From: Trichoplax adhaerens
Lineage: Eukaryota > Placozoa > Uniplacotomia > Trichoplacea > Trichoplacidae
NCBI RefSeq assembly: GCF_000150275.1
Contig: NW_002060950.1
Location: 2,530,106-2,594,105, forward strand
DNA: 64,000 nucleotides
Reading direction: 5' to 3'
The number at the start of each line of letters is the position of its first letter. The stretch's first letter is position 1. The notes below the pieces were generated by a model. That model was given only the letters and a program-made list of their open reading frames with translations. It was not told the DNA's origin and did no database searches. The position numbers and the translations under genes were made by a program. Below, one piece after another: positions 47,390 to 60,780 of this stretch.

Positions 47390-48640
47390 TGTGTAGTACA
47401 GTGTACAGTACAATATACTGTACCTGTATTGTACAGTACAGTACTGTACAGTACAGTACTGACTACCACAGAGCACTAAAACTAAAAGAAAGTCTTTTAG
47501 CAGATTTTCATTTTAGTGGTCCATCAGTCCATGGCCTTGCCCATAGTCTATTATACAGTCTATTGTACACTACTGTACAGTAGATGCAAACTTTCTGAAG
47601 TCTGTACAGTGTACAGTATATCAGAATGATTCACCTACTGTATACTTCTGCATGATTCATCAGGTAAAAGCAAGTCTTTTTAGTCGATTTTCATTTTAGT
47701 GGTCCGTGACCTTGCCCAAAGTCTATTATAACTGTACAGTAGATCCAAATTTTCTGAAGTCTGTGCATACTCTACAGTATCTCTATAGCAGAATGATTCA
47801 CCTATACAGTACAGTACAGTACTACTGCTGTCAGTCCTACAAGTACTGCATGATTCATCAGGTATCCAATTTGATGTGGTAAAAAAATAACGTTGGAAGT
47901 GGTTGATTCGGTCCATTCTCTTGTCTCTTCTGAACCTAATACCCGAACAAATAATCGCATTTTAAGCAGTACTGTGCACTGTACAGTAGTGTACAATACT
48001 GCAGTGAATCGGCTTCAAGCTTGAAGAATAAATCAAGAAATAAACTCATTATTATTTCTTGATTGATTTTAGAGAATAGGCTCAAAACCGTAACGTAATT
48101 GGATCCTTGTAAGAAGCAATTTTTTGCCACAACAACGAAACGAACCATGATCTACAGTACAGTACTGTAGTGTACAGTACGTTGATTGATTTTGCTGAGA
48201 ATACAGTACAGTACAGTATGTACCGTTTACAGTACCTCCCGACAGTATTGACTGTACACCGGTGATACTGTACTCAGTACAGTACAGTGTACAGTACTGT
48301 CTCTCGTGTATTGATTGATTTTGCTCAGAATTGACAGCTCCTGTACACTGTACTGTACACTGTACAGTACACTGTACAGTACTATACAGTACAGTAGATA
48401 CAGTGTATAGTACTGTACAGTACAGTACGTTGCAGTACAGTACACTGTACTGTGACGCTTACAGTACTTTCCCACAGTCTTGATTGCATTGTACTGTACA
48501 CTGTAACCCAGACTACAGTGTACAGTGTACACTGTACACTGTACAGTGCTGTACTGTACTGTACTGTACACTGTACAGTGCTGTACTGTACTGTACACCG
48601 GCGATACTGTATCTCCCAGTATTGTACTGTACTAGGACAC
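47390..48640. repeat. GTACAGTAC-type palindromic low-complexity field
   Basis: Dense runs of TACAGTAC, GTACTGTAC and TACACTGTAC on both strands, densest at 48140-48640, where almost all sequence is built from GTACAGT, GTACACTGTAC and CTGTACTGTACTG words. Because the words are self-complementary, the DNA can fold on itself at many places. Shorter patches of the same word occur elsewhere in the window (12.4 kb, 13.4-13.9 kb, 44.1 kb). Confidence 0.93.
47489..47861. repeat. Tandem duplication, two copies of about 183 bases
   Basis: Copies share AGTCTTTTAGC/AGTCTTTTTAGTC, GATTTTCATTTTAGTGGTCC (47503 and 47686), CTTGCCCAWAGTCTATTATA, CTGTACAGTAGATSCAAA, TTTCTGAAGTCTGT, CAGAATGATTCACCTA and TGCATGATTCATCAGG. 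They differ in the number of GTACAGTAC words. Located between the two divergent genes. Confidence 0.88.
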
Positions 48641-48808
48641 GCTCCGGAGTAGAGGAGGCAATAGTGAGTTAATGGGACAACTTACCGACTCAACAGTCCA
48701 GTTAGCACCTTGGTCATCCCGACAAGCTAGCGGATAATTAATTGATCAAGAACGCTGCTGCATTCTACTTGCAGCTGGATTGGAAAACTCATTGCAATTG
48801 ATTGATTG

Positions 48809-51800
48809 ATGAGTAAGATGGATGTACTTGCATCGACTTCAAGCAATAATAATGTCACAACCATGACGGCATTTCCGTTAACGTCTTACTCCAATGATGC
48901 GGCAAGTATTCGCGATATCAAGACAGCGTATCATTCAGTTAAATTCGATAGTCCGTCCAGTGATAATGGCAGCGTTTTCTCCGATGTGGTGACTGATGAT
49001 CGAGGAGATAGGTAAGATGATGCACTTCTCTCCTAATATCATTACCAATTGGAAATGATCATCTACTCTTGGATAGTATAGGCTTATAAATTTCACCATT
49101 CACTTGGTCGATCCATGTACAGCAGATGCAACACATTCTAGTTAATATCAACTTGCCAGTTTAATGAATAACGCAATGAATCACAGTACAATTATCAATC
49201 ATTCAAATTCAAATTGTATACCGTCAATTCTACTTATTGGATCCAATCTTCCAACGACAAGTAAAATTGATTCACATCAACATTATACCCATACACAAGT
49301 ACAATGTCAAGAGAGTATCTACTTACAATAAGAGGAGATTTGCAATTCGTAAGCAGTAATCGCCCTTGTTCATGATGGATGTTCTACTCGTCAACCGACC
49401 AATGATGAACAATTACTGTAACAGAAATCCAGCAAGACGTGATACAATGCTTGCCAAATCGTAATGCTCACAATACAAATTCATGAATCTACTGTATTTC
49501 TAGATACATATCCTACTTCATGGTGTCTTATGTGTTTATCAATGTGGAGGATAGTGCAAAATTACTACAAGTTGATGCCATCCTACATTACTAGTCAACA
49601 TAGAGGTATACGGTACACAGATAGAAATGAAATGGTCACGGCTTGTAGTAATGTACGTACAATAACAAGGGTCTTAAGCTATCCAACATTCCAAGATACT
49701 TCTTAACGATTAGGCATAGCATTACTGTAGTTACGATCAAAAATAGATTGTGTAATATGGAGTTGCTGATAGCAAAACGTTTTGATTTAAATCTTGACTA
49801 CGCGTTTTACCATACTAGAAATTGGCTCTTCCTTTGCTAATCGCAAGAGTACTACTCACACCTTACATTGAAAGTAGAAGATAAGTTGCTTCAGTTTACT
49901 TATTGTCATATTGCTCAATACTAAAGGCATTGCCCACTGCAGTGCAGGTCTATTCCACGATGATACTTACAATATAGGAATTTTGAGGATAGCGTACTTG
50001 AAACGAATGTATTTTAGAAGTCTTTATCTTTACGTACAGTACGTACACCAGGTAACCGATCAGTTTATCGTAGTGGGTATCATGAAGTTTCTAACGTATG
50101 TCTAGACTTAATTCCTTCCATTAGCTTACCAGTACTGATCCTACTGGAATCATATATAATGAGAACATTCAAAATCATTTTTCTATTATTGGACTGTTAT
50201 TACACCATATCCCCTAGCAAATATCACAACTACACAACTACTCAAGAAATGATACAGTATCTACCTTACCAAGGCATAATTTAGTGCCACATAAACACAA
50301 TCCAGTCAGGATCAACTTTATATATGACATTAAACATCATCGTTCATACGAAAGATCTTTTGATTCAATTCACTGCTTGATGTAAATAGTCCTACGGTAT
50401 GTACTACAGTCAGAGAATTCGAAAATATGTCGATTTCTCCATCTGCTAGACGGTAACGGATGATTTTAAATCAACTTGATAGAGTATTAGCTATAATAAA
50501 ACAGAATCTGACATTAACGCTACAGTAAATGCGAATTAGTATAAATTCTATGCTAATTCGTTTTTATTAATTATACAACGTATATATCATTATTATTGAT
50601 ATCAAGTTATTTCAGAAAATTACCGTAGCATGCATAGGTATTACAAGGTTGTGTTTGTAGACTTTCAAATGATGCAAAGGGAGGGGTTTATTTTAAAATT
50701 AGTAGAAGCCGTAAAGGTATTTAGTAGTTTATAAAATTGCTACAAAGATAGAAGCTGTTGGCAAAACTGAATAAACTGACAGTAATACGCATCACTCGTT
50801 ATACAAGTCTAGTTAATAACTTATCCTAAAGAGCATAGTAGTACAACTTATCGAGTTATATGAAATATTTGTAAATGGATATCTAACGTCAATGCTGTAT
50901 TTATTCTATTTAGCACAAGTATGGGTATTCAAGTTGATTACAATCCACATGTTTCTGCAGATACGTCTGGCGCCTTCTCGCAGCAAGATAGTAGTGGCTT
51001 ATCGTCGATATTCGATGTACCTGTAGATCAAAATATCGCTGATGCAACTGTTGCCAACATGGATAATAATAATACTGGGTCAATTATGGCGAATACAGTA
51101 AGTAACTGCAGTAAATAGATAATTAGTAAATCTATGTAGCATGATGAACATAGTTTATGGTAAGAGTTAGTTATACCGGTAGTCTTACTCTACATTTGCT
51201 CTTTTCAATACTCAAGATGAATTTTTATAGAATCAATTTGAATGTCACTATATGCAACGATATGCTTGATACCTTTACATTATAAGATTACTACAAATTC
51301 AATCTCAATTATATCACAGAGAATTCAAGCGCTTTTTGATGTTCGCTTTAAAATCGATACATATTAATCGAAGAAAAAGGGGTATGCAGTTCGTGACCAC
51401 TACCAGCAGTACAATTGCCGCGCAATTATATGATTTCACACAGTAGAAGTATAATTCAATTGTATGGACTGCAAAATACGACCTTAAATGAGTGAATACC
51501 ATTTAAATGCATTTCTGGTTAAGATAATCCCATTAATTACGGTATAAGAAATGCTGCTGATTATACAACAATATAAATAGATGATAAAGTTTAAACATAA
51601 AATTGATGTTATGAAGCCATATGGTCAAAATATTAAAGTGTGCTATACCTAAATGGCAGCTAAATTAGATAGTGATTGGAAATAATTATACAGAAAGCAA
51701 CATGTATTAATTTGAAGAGTTATTGGTAACGCTATTATACGTGTTCTATCATGGATATAAATACTTTATAGTCCTGAAACTGTAGTTCTCTACAAAGACT

Positions 51801-53536
51801 AGCAAACTAATTTACATATTTAACTGTCAGCTTTTATTTTATCTCACTACCTTAAATTTTGCAATAGGGCCCCAAACGCAGAGGAGGCTGGCCAAAGGGC
51901 AAAAAAAGAAAGCGAGCCGAACGTAAAAGCGGAGTACCGAAAGCGCCAATGACAGGGTTTATGAACTTTAAAATGACTTCAAATTAATCCCTATTATGAA
52001 GATATCTGCTTTGAAAGCTCTATTAGAGTTACTAGAGGCTGATTTTAAGATTTAATATAACGTCATTAAAACATGACATAAAATTTCTTTCTCTCAAACT
52101 TAGCTACGTGCGTTTCTTAAATTCTCGGAGGGAACAAGTCAAATCAGAACATCCTAACCTTTCCTTTCCAGAGATAACTAAATTTTTAGGAAACGAATGG
52201 AGCAAGATGAAATTAAGTGCTAAGCAGGCACGTTTAGATTTCTTACCATATACGTACAGAAAAAAAGTTATCGAAAACTAAATCATAGAATTACTTACAC
52301 GTTTCTTCACACTTTGATTAATCTCAACACGTACTAGCTACTTAATTTTTGAATTACTAAAAATTCTTTTCCATTTTTTTGGTTTTAGAAATTTCTGGAT
52401 GAAGCGGAAGCAGACAAGAGACGATATGTTGAAGAACTGAAAGCTTATCAGTGTAGTGATGGTTACCGATCAGAAGCAAGTAGAGAATCTTCAAAAAAGA
52501 GTAAATTATTTACAGGTTAGTTTATATATAGGCAACAGAAGTAAAATCCTTATTCAACACATGCAAAGTATTAATGTAAACTCGATAGGGACTGGAATGA
52601 ATAGCGCCTATATCGCTAACGACTTTGAGGTAAATTTACAATCCGTTATAATTTCGTAAAGCCAATATCTTGCAACCGGTAAATAGTATCGCAATAATAA
52701 CGTTTTTGGGTCGTACCACGCACCACTATAGGATGACGAAAGTGACGAACTATTCTGTCGAGTATGTAATCAATACTTTAGTTCGTTACACAACAAGCGC
52801 GAGCATATGTTCGGAAGGCAACATTTACAAAATGTAACAAGTAAGTTCATCAGATTGTAACGTATAATTGATACACTGGTATTGCAGTATTTGACATGTT
52901 ATGCGCTAAAACGTTATACTGCCAGTGGGGTAATAATATGGTGTCTTGTTAATCACTTAACAGACGCAAGCAATTCCCAAAATAATAATAATAGCAACTA
53001 CGACAATACCACGACGCACAAGTATCAGAAAGCTGTAGATAACGATGAATTTAAACCAATTAGTACCTTGACTCTGTCAATTGATGGCTTACTAGCTGAT
53101 TTTTATTACCAGAATCAATGTAAGGAACCTACATGATTAGATCCAAGACTTCTAGTAATACTTAACATGCAATATGATTAGCAATTTCTTATACTTAACA
53201 GTGCGAGAAAGCGAGATTAAATATTTGAAGAAATCATTGCCAACGAACCAGCGTGTAAATATTCAATTACAAGAACAGGCAGAAAATCTAAAGGTAGAGT
53301 TTATACCGCGCACTTTATTTTTAAAAGACTACTTCGAAAGCGGTTAAATTTCGGTTGTATTTTTTCATAACTTTAATCTATGTAATTACTACATTTAGGC
53401 GATGCAGCGAAAACTTAATAATGAAATTGCAGCCCTAAAAGAGTACGGTGCAACTTTAAATCAGCACGTAGATTCTCTGAGATTATTGTCAACTCTGTCT
53501 TTAGCATCACATTTTGAAAATTATACTTTTCCGTGA
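48809..53536 (+). CDS. HMG20: HMG20-type HMG-box protein with an added C2H2-like zinc finger
   Basis: Ten exons: 48809-49011, 50914-51097, 51868-51956, 52104-52227, 52389-52515, 52589-52629, 52732-52840, 52964-53119, 53202-53293 and 53399-53536; 420 residues plus stop. A Ser/Asn-rich N-terminus is followed by the basic segment [20 protein letters not shown], like that of HMG20A/B. The HMG box (about 153-220) reads [40 protein letters not shown] and [21 protein letters not shown] finger CRVC...H...H (C265, C268, H281, H287; [20 protein letters not shown]) comes next, then a Asn-rich linker and a C-terminal coiled coil (about 346-400). In vertebrates HMG20A/B are subunits of or competitors in the LSD1-CoREST repressor complex. 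The finger is absent from the human proteins as I remember them. Intron 52228-52388 has a GC donor (CAG|GCACGT) if the reading frame is kept. Expression likely starts in the repeat-filled divergent region. Confidence 0.92.
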
Positions 53537-56500
53537 ATGATAATACAATTTTTGGTTGTACTAATCCGTATTTCGACTGCAAAATCCAGAAATGTCAATT
53601 TAAAACTCTTAGCTATTGTATAAAGTCTTATACTGAAAGATAAGCTACTATTTCCAATCTCATTTTTTTAATAATGATGACGTTGGTAATGCGTAATGTG
53701 ATAAAATTTGATTAGTTAGCTATTGCATTACATAATGCATGCAGGTTTATAGAAAATGTGATTATATTTCAAATTTCATAAATTTGCAGTTTTTTATTTG
53801 ATTTTTTATCAACGAGAAAATACCGTACTAGTCAGAGAGTATTATCATCAATCAAATTTTTTCTATTGCCGAAAAAGATGATATCTTGTATTTTTTTATG
53901 CGATCTTGCAGTCATTTGACTTATAGAACTGTTTGCTGGTTGAATATCGTGAACAACAATTAATTTATTATAATATGATCTACTGCCTCAATGTTAAAGA
54001 AATTTACTACTGTTATAAACTTTCGTTACATGCAATGTATTATCATGCAACAACACAGGATTCGTGCTATATCAAAGGTCTCGAGATTTGATTAAATATA
54101 AATGTAAATAATGGAGGTCAAAAACTTTTCAGAATCAATTTCTTCTTAGTGTCTATAACATCAATAAGATCAATTTATTTACATTTTACTACAATCAGCT
54201 GATCCTTATATAAAATCACGCCTTAGACGATAAAATATTCATCTCAATGTTATTATTTCTTACCGATTGCATAAAAACATTTATTAATGTATTTAATATT
54301 TGAAACCATGTCTGTTGTACAGTGAATGCAAGTTATAGCGATATACCATGTCGTTGTAGTAAGGAATAATGCGATATTACTCATTTGATATTAAAAATAT
54401 CTAATGTTACGAAATATCTTATTTAAGGAAATTTTTTCAATTTGATTCCTATTACTTTTGAAACATGCTAATAAACTACCATTGATTTACCCTTGCATTA
54501 GTTTAATCCTAAAATTGGACAAACGAGCTTATTTTTAATTAGCAATTTCGGTTAACTTTAGATTCTATTTGGCTGCTGATTGCAAATGTATAACTTTAAT
54601 TGCTATATCTTAACACATATAAGTAGTTGCATATACTTATTTAAATATTCACGAACATTACCTACTTTGAGGTACAATTTGTGGTTGCAAAAGATGATAT
54701 AAATAAGTTCATTGTTGCAAATAGCTATAAAGCACCAGAAAATGATTCTATACAATAAGGAGACACTTTGATCTTCTAAGCTGATATTTGTATCACTCTA
54801 ATTAAGCAACCTAACTATTAATTATAATCACCAACGGGAATTTCAGGACCAGACCTTTGCAAATATACCGTTTCACAACAGTCCGTCTTCAAATAAATTT
54901 GATACGCTATCAATTAATAAGAGTAATTTAGATATTTATATGCATATTATCATGCAGTTACTGCACTACTACGAAACTAGCTCTGTAATACTTACATCTC
55001 CGATAATTTTTGAGTTTAGATTATGTTATTCACCTTACTAATAGACTACAATTGCTGATTGTTCATAGAAATTGAATCAACTCTTATACTAAAAGTTTAT
55101 AACTTCTAAGAGGCAGATTTATACTTTCAAGCCGTAGTAAGAGTGTATAGGAAGCGACAATAAATGCTTATTCGGTCTCCTATTTTATAACATACCAGAC
55201 GATACTCTACCTTACCTCATTGGAAGATTAATTAATAAAGTAGTTTTTAACTCTATAGGAGGAAATCAATTGCATACATAGAATTTATTTACAAGAGTAA
55301 AAGTTTTCGACGGTTAGCTTTCGATAATGTTGCTTAAGATGTACTTCACATGTTTATCCTTTCCGTATTTTCTATAGAAATTATAACGTCAATACCGAAA
55401 CGCATTTATGTAAATGATATTTTAGAGAGACCAAAGCAATTACAGATAACGATACTAAAATTAAAATACTACTGTTAAAATGTAGCAAATGTAAGCAAGT
55501 TAATAATATAGATAACAAAATCTTAATTTTTGTTTATGATTTCTTTATGTTATACTTTTGTAAAGGATGCTATCTATCCGTCTCCTATTTAGTTATATGA
55601 TATATATCTACTTAATTTCGTTTACTGTATTGCTGGTAGCAGCTGATATCGTATTGCGGAACTAAATCAGTTAACTATATACATAATAAAAACTAACTTT
55701 ATTTACAATTTCTTTATATTAAACTCGTGTACAGGGTGATTGCTTTGTGTAATATCTAGTAATATTTAAATGCCCACAGAGATTTGTAATAAATGATTAT
55801 ATGTCTATTAGTGTCACCTCTAATGTTTCAAAGGTTTCTAGATAAAGACTTTGTTTATCTTACCCATTTCCTTAAGTTTTCAGTTAGTCGATAAATCGTA
55901 CCTAATCTGCAAAATTATAAAAATCGCCAGAAAAATTATGCTATTCCATAGGATAGTACGGCTTGTTTTCTTTTAGGAAAGCAGAAGTGCAATAATGAAT
56001 TGGCCAGCTGGTATTACAAACGTCATAACGTTAATAAACCATCCAGTATTATACAAAGAGCAAATACCGTAAATTTCTACCGCATATTGTGACTGCTTTA
56101 GTTATTTAATTTTTTTAAGCGAGGAAATAAAACGCTATGACAGTCCTCATTGAGGCAAGAAATCTTCGGTTTGCAGGTAGATAGGGATGATTGTTGCAGG
56201 AAAATTTACTGGTTTTTCCATTATTTGAGTCTCATTTGTACACAAAGATTACATTGACTACATAATTCTTCAAGGTAGATCAATCTTTATTTAAAAAACA
56301 TTATTCAACAGTAAGACTTACAGCTGATTTCTCTTCCTTATTTGTGCATGCATTTCAATATTTTCAATTTCGAGCAAAGTTTAATAAACATGGATGAGAT
56401 TTCTAACATTAATTTAAATTATGAAAAGAGCAATTTTACAATCTTCAATATTATAATATACCGATGTAGAATTTTCATTGTACAAAAATCAACGTTAATT

Positions 56501-59500
56501 CTTATTATTACAAACAATGATAAGCAGCAGTTAGCAGATAAATAGTGTCTAAGGGAATAATAAACGACTTTCAAAATAAGCTGATTGATATCTCTAGTAA
56601 CGACAGATTCATTATTCATATTTGATTTGAAATATTCGAAAAGCATTACATATCGATTACAGATGGTAATCAGTCACATCGTCTACGAAGAAGTAGACAA
56701 ATATCTGCAGACATGCAGGAAGTAATGTCTATCAAATTAGATGGTCCAGTGTTTAAATCCAGGCATAAGATTTACTCATCATTAATAATTAATGATATCT
56801 ATTCAAGCAGAAGGCTGTAATGTCCTATTTCTACACAGAGATAAAATATTTAATCATTGAAGAACTATAAGAAATTTCCATAAGTAACGGGAAATATGAT
56901 TTTGTTAATCATTTAACATGTAAAAGTAAATTTCTAGAATAAAACTTGATTAACATTTGTCATCAATCATATCATTTATGACTACATTCCCAAAGCTATA
57001 ACTTTCGTGCTAGTATAGGCGTATTTGATTAAGCAGTACCTGAATGGTTATAATTATATAGAATTTCACGGTATCAAATTTGTGAATATTAAAATTAAAT
57101 ACTGTTCTATCGTACTAGTATTAGATATTAAATATAGCAGGCGTAGCTCAGCTAAATTAATATTAAAAAATGCTATTGAGCCCATAATATAACTTGGTCA
57201 TGAAGTCGTCTGTTTAACAGTAAAGAACTTTATTTGAAACAACATAATTACTGCAATACTCAATTTTTTTAACTTTGCTACTTTTATCTTGTAATTTTAT
57301 CATCTTATTAGTCTAGAGACATCTTCTATAGGTGTTAATGATTTACTATATTGCATAGATTAATGGCGATGAACTTTGCTTCTACCATCTAATAATAATT
57401 TAATTCATGTATTATTGAGTAGTTGAGAACTTTTGAAATCGTAGGATATCATATTGCATATAAATATTAATATAATAAAACGTTTAAGCAGCTCGTAATT
57501 TAACTAAACTTTAGCAGAAAAGATTAAGATTAAAAATAAAATTGATTAGCTTAATGCTAACATTTATATTACTGCATGTGCTATAAATCACGATCTGCTA
57601 TCTATACTGGTAACCACATATAAGAGTAGATCTGTGTACAGTTCGTCAATTAAAGGTTTTAAGAGTCCAATTCTGATCGTTTGATATTGATTACTAAATT
57701 TTGTCATTTTCAAATATTGCAATAGAGTCTAAGAATTAAGCATTAGGAACATGTCATAATATTTTTAAGGATAGCTTCAATCGTTGATAGAATGTCTACT
57801 GTCAGCTTTATTTCAATATTATTGAATAAACAAAATTTGAACTTTGAAGGTCACTGGTATAGTGATTAATTTTACTTCAATAGCTTTAGTTAATAAAGAT
57901 AGCTGCAAATATAAGCTACAAATTTCTCTGATCGCTGATCTAAGCTATTTAATGTTAGGATAGCGACGAGAATGATCCTAACAAATTTTTATTCAATATG
58001 ACGAGCTATTATCCATCGTAGACTATAATAGAGTAGAGTAAATAATTTATTTTATGCGCCATTTAAATGTACACACATACTGTATTGTCTACGCCATTTG
58101 TAACTTTTACAGTTACACTAATGACATGCAACAATTAGTGATATTAATAATTCAATAAGGATATAAAATGTAAAGTTTGACAACTGAAATTGTTATTATT
58201 TATTTATTTATAATCCATTCTATAAAGAAGTTACAATGTTGCAGGCGCATTAGTAATCAGCTTAATCCTAGATTGCAACTTTCCCACGAATATAATAATA
58301 TTCGACTTAATGATGTACCTTCATTGATATGTTACCTCATAATAACATTTTAGAAAATCTTTTAACTGACTCTTTTTGTTGGTGTTACCTCATTTTACAG
58401 ATACCTGATTTACCCTTATAATAATTAAAGAGATTAATATAATTTCCTATTATCAAATCTACTAAGATTTACAACATTATATTCTCATATTCATTCCATT
58501 CTTATGCAAGTTTTATTATTCCACTTTTTTTTTATTCAAGCTCATTCTGTAGCAGAAGTTTACTTTTTAAGAAATTAGTCGATTCCTTATTGATCTAGTA
58601 TCTAATTGCTCGTAGCCCACAAAAAACCATCAACAGTATCTCGTTTACTATTATCCTATAATAAAGAAATCGTGTTCATTTATATGGCATAAAGAGGACT
58701 GAAATAATCAAAATCGATGCTAGACTACTATAATGAATAAATTATAATCGCCTTGTAGGATAAAATTGATGGTTGCATAGATTTTATTTTTAAATTATTG
58801 ACTCAGCGTTTTTTTCATCGTTTACGAATAGGTACCTTTCATTACAATAATAACTAACCGATAGGATGATCTAACTAGCTGAGGTCATGGCCGTAGGGAA
58901 AATTTTAAATTCAGACTCTATATTCATTCTTTAGGATATTTATTTATTAATCCAGTATTGATGAAATGATGTCAAAAAGTCAATTATCAAACGTCATAGC
59001 TTAATGCGGAATTTAAAATGGAGCCATGTCGCTATAGGCTTTTGTTGCTAACAATACTCTCATTAGGAAGTTTAAGTCTTACCACGGATACTCCTACTAT
59101 AAAATAGTGAAGTTCTCTTCTTTGGTATTCAACTAGGAAATAGGATGTAAAGAATACAAAGAATGATTGATTGAATATATATCCAGCAGTCAACGTAATA
59201 GGTAGTTGCAATGGACTGGTTGTACTGTAACTGTTTAGATTTAAGTAACTTATAGACCAGGTAATAATTATATTTAGGACAATCATATTGGTCTATGTCC
59301 TTGAGTATTCAATAAAATTGAAGGCAAAAAAGCGAATAATGGATTGAAAAGAGTTAAATACAATGAATTTTTGGTATTAGTCTGTAGTTGCCTACTTTAA
59401 AATTGATGAGTACATCAAAAGCTTTTGAAATTGGACATCTAAGTTCATATTTAAATTTCATCGGCACCGTCTACCAATCGTAAAAGAAGCCCTGTCAAAC

Positions 59501-59646
59501 TCGAATTGAATATTAGTTTCATCATCAAATTTGAAAATAGAAGTAAAAGTTCAAATTGTTGTCCTTTTGGATTGTCAGCCAAGCTTGCATAATTTTATTC
59601 TATAGACTAATACTGCTCAATGATTTAGCAATTATACGGTAGCTTA
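53537..59646. other. Long AT-rich intergenic stretch with no recognised gene
   Basis: About 6 kb with frequent stops on both strands. The longest open stretches (56342-56545, 56419-56646, 59032-59286) are short, hydrophobic or overlap one another on opposite strands, and none has a family-like motif. No array of repeats was seen. The end is the presumed 5' flank of the second GPCR. Divergent small exons cannot be excluded. Confidence 0.55.
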
Positions 59647-60780
59647 ATGATGGAATTCTTCAATCAAACAGTAGAATCGATCAATTCATCGCTCAATTTT
59701 ACAACAAGTTCAACAGAAATATACCTCTCTATTTTAACACCTATCGTCGTCTCTCTCTTGATGATTGTTGCTGTTATTGGTAATTCAGTAGCGTTAGCCA
59801 TTATTTATCGAAGTCGAGCATTGCATGAGCCACCAGGTATTTTACTAGCTAATTTAGCTTTTGCTGATTTGCTTATTGGTTTTTGTGTCATGCCATCGTC
59901 ATTAATTTATGGTTTATGGCCATCAACAATATCATCAATATCTAATCAAACTAATCCATTCCAAGATAATCTTTGCCAAGGTATTGGATATGTGACATCG
60001 TTATCTTTTGGGATGGTCTATTGCACTATTGCTTATATTACCTTTGATCGGAGTATTGCTGTCTTTAAACCATTTACTTACTCCACTTTAGTAACAAGTC
60101 GTCGTGCAATTATTATAATCTCCACATCGTGGATCATACTTGCTTTAATTAGTGCAATTCCATTATTTGGTTTACAGGCTTATGCGTTAGGAAAATACCA
60201 ATATGTTGGTTATTTTTCCTCTTGTTGGCTAGATTTAAGTAATTTTTATGAAAATGGCATCTACGTTTTGGGGACTTTCTTCGCTTTGCTTGCCATTTTA
60301 CTCTATGTAGTGATTAATTATATCTGTTTACTGCTACGTGCACGTAAAGCCTATCATCAAATTATGGATTCATCTATAGCTCGACGTCGACACCATCGGC
60401 TACAAAAATCGACTAAAACAGTCACAGTTGTTATTGGTACATTTCTTATTTTTAGTATCCCATCTGTATATATTTCGTTAGCTACAGCCTTACAGCATCG
60501 TTATGTCGGTAGTCCACTTATATGCCGTTTATTTTCACTTTGGGCAATGTATACTAATGTTGCTATTAATCCATTTATATTCGGTTTATCGCACCATACC
60601 TTTAAGGAGAGCTATTTCCGTTTGATCGCTGATATTCAACGTGGTTATTTTTGCCATCATTGTAAGCTGATCAAGTCGCATCGTCGGGTTCGTATCCATC
60701 CAACTATGATAGCGCCACGGAATAAATATTCAAAGCAATCCTTTACATTCGAAACAACAGCTACCTTAACAACGGGTTGA
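59647..60780 (+). CDS. Class A-like G-protein-coupled receptor, intronless, with atypical helix 6/7 motifs
   Basis: A 377-residue seven-transmembrane receptor from one ATG without introns. N-glycosylation sequons at N6, N13, N17 and N100. Landmarks: GN (N46) in helix 1; LAFADLL (D74) in helix 2; C110 before helix 3 and C193 in loop 2; DRS (134-136) in place of DRY, followed by VFKPF; W162 in helix 4; no Pro at the usual place in helix 5; FSIP (269-272) where CWxP is normal in helix 6; and NPFIF (308-312) where NPxxY is normal. The third inner loop is short and basic (RRRHHR). The C-terminal tail has FCHHC (335-339), a possible palmitoylation site. It is clearly rhodopsin-fold but of a divergent branch; ligand and G-protein coupling are unknown. 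It has no sequence kinship to the other GPCR in the window beyond the fold. Confidence 0.95.
   Translation: MMEFFNQTVESINSSLNFTTSSTEIYLSILTPIVVSLLMIVAVIGNSVALAIIYRSRALHEPPGILLANLAFADLLIGFCVMPSSLIYGLWPSTISSISNQTNPFQDNLCQGIGYVTSLSFGMVYCTIAYITFDRSIAVFKPFTYSTLVTSRRAIIIISTSWIILALISAIPLFGLQAYALGKYQYVGYFSSCWLDLSNFYENGIYVLGTFFALLAILLYVVINYICLLLRARKAYHQIMDSSIARRRHHRLQKSTKTVTVVIGTFLIFSIPSVYISLATALQHRYVGSPLICRLFSLWAMYTNVAINPFIFGLSHHTFKESYFRLIADIQRGYFCHHCKLIKSHRRVRIHPTMIAPRNKYSKQSFTFETTATLTTG

Larger units (their letters stand above)
47152..48808. other. Head-to-head intergenic region between Mpv17 and HMG20
   Basis: The two genes diverge from this 1.66-kb region, so both promoters must lie in or around the palindromic repeat field and the 183-base duplication listed separately. 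Open stretches here, on both strands, are artefacts of the repeat. No TATA box or initiator is called. Confidence 0.6.

Noticed and set aside
48227-48672. Open frames of 60-123 codons on both strands rich in Tyr, Val, Cys and Thr
   Set aside because: They are translations of the GTACAGTAC palindromic repeat, which avoids stops in several frames at once.
59032-59286. An 84-codon hydrophobic minus-strand frame near the second GPCR
   Set aside because: AT-rich DNA readily gives hydrophobic frames of this size; there is no motif and no splice context.
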